Shown: one piece after another, positions 1 to 7,077 of the stretch
Position numbering within the stretch: the first letter of the stretch is position 1
Layout of the letters: each line of letters starts with the position of its first letter
DNA from: Synergistaceae bacterium UBA5560
GTDB taxonomy: Bacteria > Synergistota > Synergistia > Synergistales > Aminiphilaceae
Length of the DNA stretch: 19,521 nucleotides
Assembly (NCBI GenBank): GCA_002425685.1
Contig: DIMS01000076.1
Coordinates: 1 to 19,521, forward strand
Direction: 5' to 3'
Position numbers and translations under genes: made by a program
Notes under the pieces: generated by a model
What the model saw: the letters and a program-made list of their open reading frames with translations, nothing else
What the model was told of the DNA's origin: nothing
Databases searched by the model: none

Positions 1-7
1 CTTTTCG

Positions 8-24
8 ATGTTGCACCGCAACAT
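8..24. repeat. Perfect short inverted repeat upstream of the IclR gene
   Basis: ATGTTGC (8-14), ACC, GCAACAT (18-24) is a perfect 7-bp dyad with a 3-base centre. It lies about 60 bases upstream of the candidate -35 box of the regulator gene. It could be an operator or the end of a hairpin belonging to the gene before the window. No T-run follows directly, so a terminator is not well supported; a run of five T occurs only at 61-65. Confidence 0.4.
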
Positions 25-85
25 GAGACGGAAATATGTCCGGTAGGACGCGCATGCCCCTTTTTGCACGATAATGCACACTCTG

Positions 86-114
86 TTGACATGATTTTAT
101 CCCCATGTTACAAA
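86..114 (+). promoter_or_regulatory. Sigma70-type promoter of the IclR regulator
   Basis: A consensus -35 box TTGACA lies at 86-91. A 17-base spacer leads to TACAAA at 109-114, which matches the -10 consensus at four of six positions. The predicted transcript would begin near 121, some 48 bases before the GTG chosen as start. This promoter is why the far upstream ATG at 64 is not believed to be the start. Confidence 0.65.
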
Positions 115-130
115 CTGAGCAGACGTCGTT

Positions 131-148
131 CGTTGGAAACAAACAACG
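131..148. promoter_or_regulatory. Dyad CGTTG-N8-CAACG in the regulator leader (possible autoregulatory operator)
   Basis: CGTTG at 131-135 and CAACG at 144-148 form an inverted repeat just after the predicted transcription start and before the ribosome site (GGAGGG, 156-161). The position suits a repressor site. IclR-family proteins commonly regulate their own promoters and bind short dyads. Its left part, TCGTTGG (130-136), resembles the half-site TCGTTTGG of the palindrome at 7423, with one base missing. Whether they share a regulator is speculation. Confidence 0.35.
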
Positions 149-168
149 TTCTCTTGGAGGGAACAAAA

Positions 169-927
169 GTGGGGGATCTGTCCAGTCCGGAAAAAGTACT
201 CTTCCTTTTGAAGCGTCTCGGTGAGCCGCCCTACGAGATGGGGGTGACGGAGCTCGCCCGGGAGATGTGCGCGGCCAAGAGCGGCGTGCACAAGCTCCTG
301 GCATTGCTTGTCCGGGAGAGTTTTCTCGTGCAGAACGGGGCGACGAGGCGCTATTCCCTTGGCCCCGCCGTCTTCCGTCTCGGAAACGTCTACAGCGATA
401 TGAAGGGCATCGGTGAGGTTGCCCGGGGGGTCATGGAGGCCATTGCCACGATCACCGGTACCAGTGTTTTCGTCGGCATTCGGGAGGGGGACGAGGCGTA
501 TCTCGCCTACAAGGTGGACAGCCCAGAGGGCTTCATCTACCAGGGGCAGGTGGGGAGACGTTTTCCCATTCACGCCGGCGCGTTGGGAAAACTCCTCACG
601 GCCTACCGTGATCCCGAAAAGGTCCGCGTTCTTCTCGCGGGCCGAACGCTCGAGAGGCGTGCCCCCCGAACCATCACCGATCCGGAGCGCATGCTTGAGG
701 AATACGCCCGGATTCGGGAACAGGGATATGCCGTGAGCGACGAGGAGAACAGCCCTGGAGCCTATGGTTTGGCCGCTCCCATCCGGGATCGCAACGGAGA
801 TGTCTGGGCCTGTCTCTGCATCGCCGGTCCCAAGCGACAGTTTCACGAGGAACAGCGTTCGAACTGGCTCCGTCTCGTCGTGAACGGCGCGGAGGAGATT
901 TCTTATCGACTGGGGTTTCGCTCATGA
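169..927 (+). CDS. IclR-family transcriptional regulator
   Basis: A cytoplasmic DNA-binding regulator that senses a small organic ligand. With the start used here the protein has 252 residues, the usual IclR size. Residues about 8-70 form the winged helix-turn-helix (VTELAREMCAAKSGVHKLL region). Residues about 80-250 form the effector domain, with the family-typical IHAGALGKLL stretch and a C-terminal AAPIRDRNGDV...IAGPKRQF pattern. The GTG at 169 is preferred because GGAGGG lies 7 bases upstream and a promoter at 86-114 sits between it and the alternative ATG at 64, which would add 35 residues unlike the family. The gene is followed after 181 bases by an amino acid exchanger on the same strand, which it probably controls. 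Its ligand cannot be read from sequence. Confidence 0.93.
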   Translation: MGDLSSPEKVLFLLKRLGEPPYEMGVTELAREMCAAKSGVHKLLALLVRESFLVQNGATRRYSLGPAVFRLGNVYSDMKGIGEVARGVMEAIATITGTSVFVGIREGDEAYLAYKVDSPEGFIYQGQVGRRFPIHAGALGKLLTAYRDPEKVRVLLAGRTLERRAPRTITDPERMLEEYARIREQGYAVSDEENSPGAYGLAAPIRDRNGDVWACLCIAGPKRQFHEEQRSNWLRLVVNGAEEISYRLGFRS

Positions 928-1009
928 AAAGCCTTGGCGCGATTGCTTCGATCCGTTTTTCGAAATGCTCCGTTCTTTCAGAGCAGGTCGGTCTCATGCA
1001 TTCTCTCCG

Positions 1010-1048
1010 CGGCCGGTACCGAAAGGTACATGCCGGGAGGGTTTCCCG
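1010..1048 (+). promoter_or_regulatory. Tandem small hairpins in the leader of the exchanger gene
   Basis: GTACC (1016-1020), a GAAA tetraloop (1021-1024) and GGTAC (1025-1029) form a perfect stem. It is continued outward by CGGC (1010-1013) and GCCG (1032-1035) across a symmetric 2x2 internal loop. A second stem, CGGGA (1034-1038) with TCCCG (1044-1048), follows directly and shares two bases with the first, so the two may compete. They end about 60 bases before the GTG of the next gene. A GNRA-type loop suggests a real RNA fold, perhaps a stability or attenuation element between iclR and the transporter. The evidence is structure only. Confidence 0.35.
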
Positions 1049-1108
1049 CTTCGGCGTCGTGCCGTGCAGTGAGCCGTTCCTTGTGGATCGTGAAGGGGGT
1101 CGCCTGTC

Positions 1109-2269
1109 GTGACGGCATGGATGCAGTCGCTTGTCGCCAATCCCGTTCTCGTGTTGGGTGTGGCCGTGATGTCGGGGCTTCTCGTGGGACGAATTCGTTT
1201 CTCCGGGATGACCCTCGGCGCGTCGGGAGCGCTCTTTACGGGGCTGCTCCTCGGCTTTGCGGGATGTTCCGTTCCGGAGAGCTATTTCACCTGGAACCTG
1301 GTGCTCTTTGTCGCCGCTGTGGGGCTGCTCTCCGCGGAGGACATCGTTCCGGTGGTGCGGCGCTACGGATTCCGTTTCATCGGCCTCGGCGCGGTCGTTC
1401 CCGCTGTAGGCGCCTTAGTCACCTACATCCTCGCCCGGCTTTACTCGGGGTCCGTGCCGCCTCATCTCCTTGCCGGAACCTACACAGGGGCACTCACCAG
1501 CTCCCCCGGGCTCGGAGCCGCCCTGGAAGCGACCTCCGGCAATCCCCTGGTCACCGTGGGGTATACCGTGGCCTATCCCTTCGGTGTGCTCGCGGTGGTG
1601 CTCTTCGTGCAGCTCGCCCCCAGACTCTTCCGCATGGATATGGAAAAGGAGCGGGCCGAACTTGCGTCAGTGCTCGCTTCATTTTCCACACCGGCTGACC
1701 GGATCTCCCAGGAAAAAAGCTCCGTCCCCTTCACGACGCTCTCCTTTATGTTCTGCATCGTGGGAGGCGTTCTCCTCGGAAGCGTGCCGCTTCCGCTCTT
1801 CGGCTTCGGAAGCGTCTCTCTGGGCAGCACGGGAGGGGTGCTGCTCTTCGCGCTCTGCTGCGGTGCCCTTGGGCGCATCGGCCCTTTCCCGATGCGCATG
1901 GACACGAAAAGCCTCGTGGCGATCCGCGCGCTTTCCCTCGCCTGTTTTCTCGCCGCCGTGGGCATTTCGGCGGGACCGAAGGTGATCAGGGCCGTACTGG
2001 AGCACGGGGTGCTCCTCATCGCCATCGGCACCTTCTCCGCCGTGATCGCGGAACTCGTCGGTTTCTTCCTCGGACGGTACGTGTGGAAGCTGAACTGGAT
2101 TCTGCTTGCGGGTGCCATCTGCGGTGCCATGACGAGCACACCGGGGCTCGGTGCCGCCATAGAAGCCACGGAGCGAGAAGAGTGCTCCGCCGGTTACGGA
2201 GCGGCCTATCCCATGGCCATCGTGGGCATGGTGCTCTTCACCAAGCTGTTGCATCATGCGTTTGACTGA
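1109..2269 (+). CDS. Short aspartate-alanine-exchanger-type membrane transporter (YidE/YbjL duplication family)
   Basis: A 386-residue inner-membrane protein of the AspT/YidE/YbjL (AAE) family, whose known members exchange amino or dicarboxylic acids such as aspartate for alanine. The internal duplication that marks the family is plain. GALTSSPG (residues 127-134) and GAMTSTPG (339-346) are each followed by GLGAA(L/I)EAT and then by a GY...AYP(F/M) motif. AspT-like proteins are usually about 550 residues because two RCK_C (TrkA_C) domains lie between the halves. Here the centre holds only a roughly 40-residue hydrophilic link (near 175-215), so the soluble domains are absent. The start is GTG, with a purine-rich AAGGGGG about 9 bases upstream. 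It lies downstream of the IclR gene and is followed at once by a terminator. The substrate is not determined. Confidence 0.85.
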   Translation: MTAWMQSLVANPVLVLGVAVMSGLLVGRIRFSGMTLGASGALFTGLLLGFAGCSVPESYFTWNLVLFVAAVGLLSAEDIVPVVRRYGFRFIGLGAVVPAVGALVTYILARLYSGSVPPHLLAGTYTGALTSSPGLGAALEATSGNPLVTVGYTVAYPFGVLAVVLFVQLAPRLFRMDMEKERAELASVLASFSTPADRISQEKSSVPFTTLSFMFCIVGGVLLGSVPLPLFGFGSVSLGSTGGVLLFALCCGALGRIGPFPMRMDTKSLVAIRALSLACFLAAVGISAGPKVIRAVLEHGVLLIAIGTFSAVIAELVGFFLGRYVWKLNWILLAGAICGAMTSTPGLGAAIEATEREECSAGYGAAYPMAIVGMVLFTKLLHHAFD

Positions 2270-2315
2270 CGGGAATGAGGTGACATGACGTCGTCTCGTT
2301 CCCGTCGACATTTTT
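2268..2315 (+). terminator. Rho-independent terminator after the exchanger
   Basis: GACGGGAATGAG (2268-2279) pairs with CTCGTTCCCGTC (2295-2306) through 12 base pairs, one of them G-U. The loop is 15 bases and is followed within 5 bases by a run of five T (2311-2315). The stem overlaps the stop codon (2267-2269). It separates the iclR/exchanger unit from the next gene. Confidence 0.75.
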
Positions 2316-2323
2316 GCGACAAA

Positions 2324-2369
2324 GGGGCGTTTCGCTCCGAAGGAGGTGGTGCGTCGCAGAAGACGACGC
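2324..2369 (+). promoter_or_regulatory. Leader with two small hairpins before the first YfcC gene
   Basis: GGGGCG (2324-2329), TTT, CGCTCC (2333-2338) and GCGTCG (2351-2356), seven bases, CGACGC (2364-2369) are two short stems. They flank a ribosome-site-like AAGGAGG (2340-2346). They lie between the upstream terminator and the carrier gene. A GTG at 2349 follows that ribosome site, but too closely to be a convincing start. I found no clear promoter here. Confidence 0.25.
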
Positions 2370-2473
2370 GAAGTCGGGGAGATGGCCCCCGCAGCGGCAG
2401 ATGACAGGAGGCGAAAGACGAAAGAGGCAGGAGTACTCTCCGCGCCGTGTCCGAAAAGAAGGGAGTGTCGGTC

Positions 2474-3895
2474 ATGACGGAAGAGCCCCGTGTTTCCGAA
2501 CAGAAACCCCGGCGTTTCAAGGTTCCTCACACGTACGTGATTCTCTTTTCCGTGGTGATCCTCGCGGTCATCGGGACCTACGTGCTTCCCGCAGGCGTGT
2601 ACGACAGAGTAAAGGACGAAAAGACAGGGCGAACCGTGGTCGCCCCCGAGTCGTATCACCACGTGGAGCAGACCCCCGTGTCCCTCTTCAAGCTCTTCGA
2701 AGCCGTGCCCAAGGGAATGAAACAGGCGGCGGAGATCATTTTCTTCATCTTCATCTGCGGCGGCGCCTTCGCCATCATCCAGACGACGGGAGCCATCGAC
2801 GCGAGCATTTCCAGGGCCGTTCTGAAGCTCAAAGGCAAGGAGAAACTGCTCATCCCCGTGACGATGGCCATCTTCTCCATCGGGGGCTTCACCTACGGCA
2901 TGGCCGAGGAGGTGATCGTCTTCATTCCCATCGGCGTTGCCCTTGCCAGAGCTGTGGGGTACGACGACGTGGTGGGCGTGGCCATGATGTCCACCGGGGC
3001 CGCCGTGGGGTTCAGCGGCGGTATGCTCAATCCATTCACGGTCGGCGTGGCCCAGGGTATCGCCGAGCTGCCGCTCTTCTCCGGCATGGCTCTGCGCTGG
3101 GCGGGATACGTGGCGCTCTACATCGTGGCCTGCTGGTGGGTCATGCGCTATGCGGCGCGTGTCAAGGCCGATCCTACCCAGAGTCTTGTCTACGACTTCA
3201 TGAAGGAAGATACGAAGGGGCACGTCATCGACGAGAACATCCAGGTCACGGGAACACACAAGTTGGTACTCCTCGCGGTGGTGTTGAGTTTCGCCTACAT
3301 GATCTACGGTGTCATCGAGGAAGGCTTCTACATCATGGAACTCTCGGCGGTCTTCCTCGCCATGGGGATCGTGGCGGGGCTCGTGGGCAAACTTTCCCCG
3401 AGCCGCATCGCCCGCTCCTTCGTGGAGGGATGCCAGGGTATCGCCTTCGGAGCCCTCGTGGTGGGCATCGCCCGGGCGATTCTCGTGGTCATGACGGACG
3501 GTCAGATCGTGGACACGGTGATCAACTCCCTGGCGAACTGGGTTGCCCAGCTTCCCGGAGGCTTCACCGCTGTGGGCATGTTCTGGGTGCAGTCCTTCAT
3601 CAACTTCTTCATTCCATCAGGCAGCGGACAGGCCGCGACGACCATGCCGATCATGACGCCCCTGGCGGATCTCGTGGGCGTCACGCGACAGACGGCGGTT
3701 CTCGCTTACCAGTACGGAGATGGCTTCTCCAACCAGATCATCCCCACCTCCGCGGCGCTCATGGGCGTGCTCGGCATGGCGAAGCTGCCCTACGAAAAGT
3801 GGTTCAAGTTCATCTGGCCTCTCATGGCCTTCTGGACACTGGCGGGTTCCGTGATGGTCTACATTGCCGCCGTGACCGGCTACGGTCCCTTCTAG
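2474..3895 (+). CDS. YfcC-family integral membrane carrier (DcuC/C4-dicarboxylate anaerobic carrier superfamily)
   Basis: A 473-residue, very hydrophobic inner-membrane transporter of the YfcC group, with about 11-12 predicted membrane spans. The N-terminal KVPHTYVILF and PAGVYDRV segments are typical. So are the GxxYGMAEE region, the loop IPSGSGQAATTMPIMTPLAD beginning at residue 380, and the QYGDGFSNQIIPTSA segment (GDG at 415-417). Family members move amino or dicarboxylic acids; the substrate here is unknown. The ATG at 2474 is preferred over the GTG at 2447 because GGGAG (2461-2465) sits 8 bases before it, whereas the upstream GTG has no well-spaced site. The gene stands alone, between a terminator upstream and two downstream. 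A paralogue begins at 18391. Confidence 0.92.
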   Translation: MTEEPRVSEQKPRRFKVPHTYVILFSVVILAVIGTYVLPAGVYDRVKDEKTGRTVVAPESYHHVEQTPVSLFKLFEAVPKGMKQAAEIIFFIFICGGAFAIIQTTGAIDASISRAVLKLKGKEKLLIPVTMAIFSIGGFTYGMAEEVIVFIPIGVALARAVGYDDVVGVAMMSTGAAVGFSGGMLNPFTVGVAQGIAELPLFSGMALRWAGYVALYIVACWWVMRYAARVKADPTQSLVYDFMKEDTKGHVIDENIQVTGTHKLVLLAVVLSFAYMIYGVIEEGFYIMELSAVFLAMGIVAGLVGKLSPSRIARSFVEGCQGIAFGALVVGIARAILVVMTDGQIVDTVINSLANWVAQLPGGFTAVGMFWVQSFINFFIPSGSGQAATTMPIMTPLADLVGVTRQTAVLAYQYGDGFSNQIIPTSAALMGVLGMAKLPYEKWFKFIWPLMAFWTLAGSVMVYIAAVTGYGPF

Positions 3896-3919
3896 AAGCG
3901 CGACGAGACCAAATTCCGG

Positions 3920-3949
3920 CGTGCCTTTTGAAAAAAGGCACGTTTTCTC
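3920..3949 (+). terminator. First terminator after the YfcC gene
   Basis: CGTGCCTTTT (3920-3929), loop GAA, AAAAGGCACG (3933-3942) is a perfect 10-bp stem followed by TTTTCTC (3943-3949). It lies 24 bases after the stop codon. The A/T part of the stem could also let it work on the opposite strand. Confidence 0.85.
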
Positions 3950-3976
3950 AGTGGGTGTTTGTCCGGCAAGGAGCGA

Positions 3977-4014
3977 CGAGGGGGGAAGGAATGCTTCCCC
4001 CCTCGCGGTTTTTT
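3977..4014 (+). terminator. Second terminator after the YfcC gene
   Basis: CGAGGGGGGAAG (3977-3988), loop GAATG, CTTCCCCCCTCG (3994-4005) is a perfect 12-bp stem with six consecutive G-C pairs. It is followed by a run of six T (4009-4014). With the hairpin at 3920 it makes an unusually complete transcriptional barrier ahead of the two-component genes. Confidence 0.9.
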
Positions 4015-4094
4015 CGGCGGTTTTTGGAAAAAGTGCAGCGTGTGATGGTTAGGGCGATCCATCCTGCACCTTGACCGGAAGGGGGCGGTGTCTC

Positions 4095-5399
4095 ATGACG
4101 AGGTCCTCCGAAACGAGGAGCACGTCCAAAGCGAGTTTCCGGGACCAGGACTCCATTCTTTCGGAAAACAGATCGCGTTTTGTTTCCGAAACGGAGGGGG
4201 AGGATAAACGGAATCCGCTCTTTCTCCTTGAAGAGCTGTTGCACTTCGGGGAGCTGTTGGAACGATTCTCCAGAGCGGGCAACATCCCTCTCGCGTTGTG
4301 CGCGCCCTCGGGAGCTTCCGTGGTTGAACCCGTCACGCTTCCGACCTTTTGCGCACGAGTGCGGGAAACTCCATCGGGAAAGCTTCTCTGCGCGGAGAAT
4401 TTCGCACGGATCGGTGGTGAGCTCTTCGCCTCCCGGAGAACCCGACTGAGCCGATGTTCCTGCGGCCTGCTTCTTGTGGGGCACCCGCTCTTTCTCCAGG
4501 AGAACCCCCTGGGTTTTCTCCTCTCTGGGCACGTTCTCTTTCGTCGTTACCGGAGGGACGAGCTGCTCGGGTTCTGCCGGCGGCGCTGGAGTTTTTCCGA
4601 GACGCCCGAGGCATTCCTCGAGGTGTTTCTGAAGACGCCTGTTGTGGACGAGCGACTCATCGGAGGGATGCGGGAATGCCTCGATTTGGTGGGAGGGCAG
4701 ATTCTGGACATGGCCGGTCAGTACTCCGGACCTGGAGTTTCCATGCTCGGCCAGGCCAGGGTGACGCCTGCCGGAGGCGTCGCGGAAGAGCTTTCTCGTG
4801 AGGTGCGCCGGGAGATCGTCTCGCTTCGCTCTGTTGCAATCAACAGTCAACTGAATCCACATTTTCTCTTCAATACGCTGAACACCATCTATCGTTTCGC
4901 CCAGGCCGAGGAGGCCCGAAAGACCCAGGAACTGACACTGCATCTGGCGGAATACCTGCGTTACGTTCTTCGTGCTCAGGCGCGGGAGGAGCTTGTTCCC
5001 CTCAAGCTTGAATTGGCTTGTGCCAGGCGCTATCTCGCGATTTACGCCACGCGTTTCGAGGAAAAAATTTCCTTTCGGATCGAGTCGGAGCCCGAGACGG
5101 AGCAGATCCTCATTCCCTTCATGCTTGTCCAGCCGTTGGTGGAAAACGCCATCCGGCACGGCCTGGAGCCCTCGCGGAACCCGGGATGTATCTCCCTCCG
5201 GGCGAGCCTCGTTGCAAAACGCTTGCTTCTCGTCATCGAGGATGACGGCGTGGGGTGCGATCTCCGGGAAATCCGGGAGGGACTCGGTTTGACGGGGGTT
5301 CGTGCACGATTAAAACTTCATTATGGAGAAAAGGAACTCTTGGAATTTCTCAGCACTCCCGGCAAGGGAACAAAAGTGTCCCTCCATGTCCCTTTCTGA
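4095..5399 (+). CDS. Soluble PocR-domain sensor histidine kinase (LytS/YesM type)
   Basis: A 434-residue kinase that should autophosphorylate and pass phosphate to the response regulator beginning 46 bases downstream. Residues about 45-160 look like a PocR ligand-sensing domain (FC...C...CxCGL...GFLLSGHVLF). Residues about 240-330 are the His_kinase domain with SQLNPHFLFNTLN, where His256 is the likely phosphoacceptor. The C-terminal ATPase domain shows QPLVENAIRHG (Asn351 of the N box), DDGVGC and GLGLTGVRARL. I see no signal peptide or membrane span, so it is probably cytoplasmic and senses an internal ligand. The sensor carries Cys69, Cys86, Cys99, Cys121 and Cys123, possibly a metal or redox site. 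The ATG at 4095 is chosen for the purine-rich AAGGGGG 9 bases upstream; a TTG at 4071 is the alternative. Confidence 0.9.
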   Translation: MTRSSETRSTSKASFRDQDSILSENRSRFVSETEGEDKRNPLFLLEELLHFGELLERFSRAGNIPLALCAPSGASVVEPVTLPTFCARVRETPSGKLLCAENFARIGGELFASRRTRLSRCSCGLLLVGHPLFLQENPLGFLLSGHVLFRRYRRDELLGFCRRRWSFSETPEAFLEVFLKTPVVDERLIGGMRECLDLVGGQILDMAGQYSGPGVSMLGQARVTPAGGVAEELSREVRREIVSLRSVAINSQLNPHFLFNTLNTIYRFAQAEEARKTQELTLHLAEYLRYVLRAQAREELVPLKLELACARRYLAIYATRFEEKISFRIESEPETEQILIPFMLVQPLVENAIRHGLEPSRNPGCISLRASLVAKRLLLVIEDDGVGCDLREIREGLGLTGVRARLKLHYGEKELLEFLSTPGKGTKVSLHVPF

Positions 5400-5445
5400 C
5401 ATGTGGTGTGGAAGCCCTGAGGAAAGAGAAAAGGAGGTGATGTCC

Positions 5446-7020
5446 TTGTCTTTCAAGGTTTTACTGGTCGAAGACGAAGTCCACGAGCGCAAAGCGCTGC
5501 TGCGGACTCTTCAGGAGGCCTTCGAAGATTTGAAGACGGCCGAGGCGAAGGACGCGGTGGAATTTGAGGAAGCAGTGCGGTCCTTTCAGCCCGATCTTGT
5601 TCTCCTGGATATCCGTATACCGGGGGGAGACGGCCTTTCCAGTCTTGAAAGACTGCGGAAGGAAGGGTTCGAGGGGGAAGTGGTCATCCTCACTGCCTTC
5701 GACATCTTCGACTACGCCCGAACGGCCATGAGGCTCGGTGTGACGGCCTTCCTGGTGAAACCCGTGACGCTCCCGGCGCTGACGGAAGCCGTGGAAAACG
5801 CCCTCGGGCATGTGAAGGACCGGAGGAATCAGGAGCGGAACGTGGATATCATGAGGGGTATGGTCCGGGAAAACCGGAGCGCCATCGCCGCCAACCTGAT
5901 TCATTTCCTTCTCAGCGGCGAGGACACGGAAGGCGCCATGATGACGGTTGCCAAGGAGATCGGGCTTCTCCGGGACGACGGAGGGACAGTCTTCGGGGTG
6001 CTCGCCTTTCCCAACCATTCCGAGACGCCGCTCTGGGAACAGTTGCTCCTGTGGCACGGGCTGGAACAGTCTCTCGGCCACGAGACGCTGGTAGTGCAGT
6101 GGAAACAGCACGCCTGTTTCGTCTTCTCCGGAGGAATGGGTGCTGCGGAGGAAAGAGAGGCGATGGCGGGAAGAATCTTCGGTCATCTCTCGGAAAAGGA
6201 AATGCAGGGAAACGTCGTCTATGGGGGAACCTGGGACACGCTGGCGGAGTTGCCGGACCTGCTTCGGGCGGTGGATACCGCGCTGGACGAGAGCGTTCTT
6301 GAAGGTTTCGGGAAGGTGCTTGACCGGACGAGGGAATCGTCCTCGGAGACGCTCTCGTTTTCCGGTGACTCATTGGGCATCGACGAATTCCGGGCGCTGA
6401 TTCTCGAGGGCATTCGGGACGGACGTTCCTCGCTTCTCGAGGTGGTTCAGGGGCGCCTCTCGGGATCGTTGAACGCCTTGGTCCGGTCGGATGTGGAAAT
6501 TCTCAAGGTCCTCTTCGTGGGATTTCTGGGGGGCATTGCCCAGATCCTTCTCGAGCTGAGCTGCGATCTTTCGGAAGTGCGCATCTGGTCCAGGAGAGAG
6601 CTGCTCAGTCTTTTCGCCGCCAATTCCGTCGCCGACCTGAAAAACCGGCTCTTCTTCTCCGTCTCGGGGGCTCTGGAACTGCGTTCTCGTCTCCAGACGC
6701 CGGGAAATCTGGCCATTCAGGGAGCTCTTGCTTTCATTCACTCTCATTTCGAGGACGTGACGCTCGAGAGAACTGCCGCGTCAGTGCACGTGACGCCGGC
6801 CCATCTGAGCAGGCTTTTTCAAAAGGTTCTGCGGAAGCGGTTCATCGACGTGGTGAAGGAAATCCGCATCAACCGTGCTGCAGCCTATCTCGAGGCGGGC
6901 ATGAGCGTCCGTGACGCCGCCATTGCCGTGGGAATGGACAATCTCTCCTATTTCAGCACCTTCTTCAAGCAGGTCATGGGAATCAGTCCCAGGGACTACA
7001 AAAAACGAGGTGAGATCTGA
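5446..7020 (+). CDS. Response regulator, receiver plus AraC-type DNA-binding domain (YesN type)
   Basis: Partner of the upstream kinase; a cytoplasmic transcription regulator of 524 residues. Residues 1-120 are a receiver domain: the VEDE acidic pair near the start, Asp55 in LLDIRIPGGDG as the phosphorylation site, and Lys105 in LVKPV. Residues about 424-524 hold two AraC-type helix-turn-helix motifs, with the signature AAIAVGMDNLSYFSTFFKQ. The roughly 300 residues between resemble no domain I can name, as is common in YesN-like proteins. The start is probably TTG at 5446, eight bases after the strong site AAGGAGG (5431-5437). An in-frame ATG at 5440 is only two bases from that site and would add two residues. 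A hairpin terminator follows. Likely targets are the flanking transporter and hydantoinase genes. Confidence 0.9.
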   Translation: MSFKVLLVEDEVHERKALLRTLQEAFEDLKTAEAKDAVEFEEAVRSFQPDLVLLDIRIPGGDGLSSLERLRKEGFEGEVVILTAFDIFDYARTAMRLGVTAFLVKPVTLPALTEAVENALGHVKDRRNQERNVDIMRGMVRENRSAIAANLIHFLLSGEDTEGAMMTVAKEIGLLRDDGGTVFGVLAFPNHSETPLWEQLLLWHGLEQSLGHETLVVQWKQHACFVFSGGMGAAEEREAMAGRIFGHLSEKEMQGNVVYGGTWDTLAELPDLLRAVDTALDESVLEGFGKVLDRTRESSSETLSFSGDSLGIDEFRALILEGIRDGRSSLLEVVQGRLSGSLNALVRSDVEILKVLFVGFLGGIAQILLELSCDLSEVRIWSRRELLSLFAANSVADLKNRLFFSVSGALELRSRLQTPGNLAIQGALAFIHSHFEDVTLERTAASVHVTPAHLSRLFQKVLRKRFIDVVKEIRINRAAAYLEAGMSVRDAAIAVGMDNLSYFSTFFKQVMGISPRDYKKRGEI

Positions 7021-7040
7021 GGAATGTTCCCGCTGGAAAT

Positions 7041-7077
7041 CTCCCGAGGGTGCTCGGGGGAGTCCTGTGGGTTTTTT
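7041..7077 (+). terminator. Probable terminator after the response regulator
   Basis: CTCCCGAG (7041-7048) pairs with CTCGGGGGAG (7053-7062) with one bulged G and a 4-base loop. A run of six T (7072-7077) follows after nine bases. That gap is longer than ideal, so termination may be partial. Confidence 0.5.

Noticed and set aside
924..1112. A 62-codon frame overlapping the IclR stop (ATGA) and the exchanger start (GTGA)
   Set aside because: The overlaps at both ends are neat and could mean translational coupling, but the ATG lacks a good ribosome site, the peptide resembles nothing, and the stretch holds hairpins that look like a leader.
2349..2477. A 42-codon frame after AAGGAGG, ending in ATGA over the YfcC start
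   Set aside because: The ribosome site is only 2 bases from its GTG, the peptide is Arg-rich and low in complexity, and no known leader peptide matches.
1679..3259. A 526-residue minus-strand reading frame opposite the exchanger and first YfcC gene
   Set aside because: It runs through a terminator and across two clear + strand membrane proteins; its His/Glu/Arg-rich content is the antisense of hydrophobic codons.
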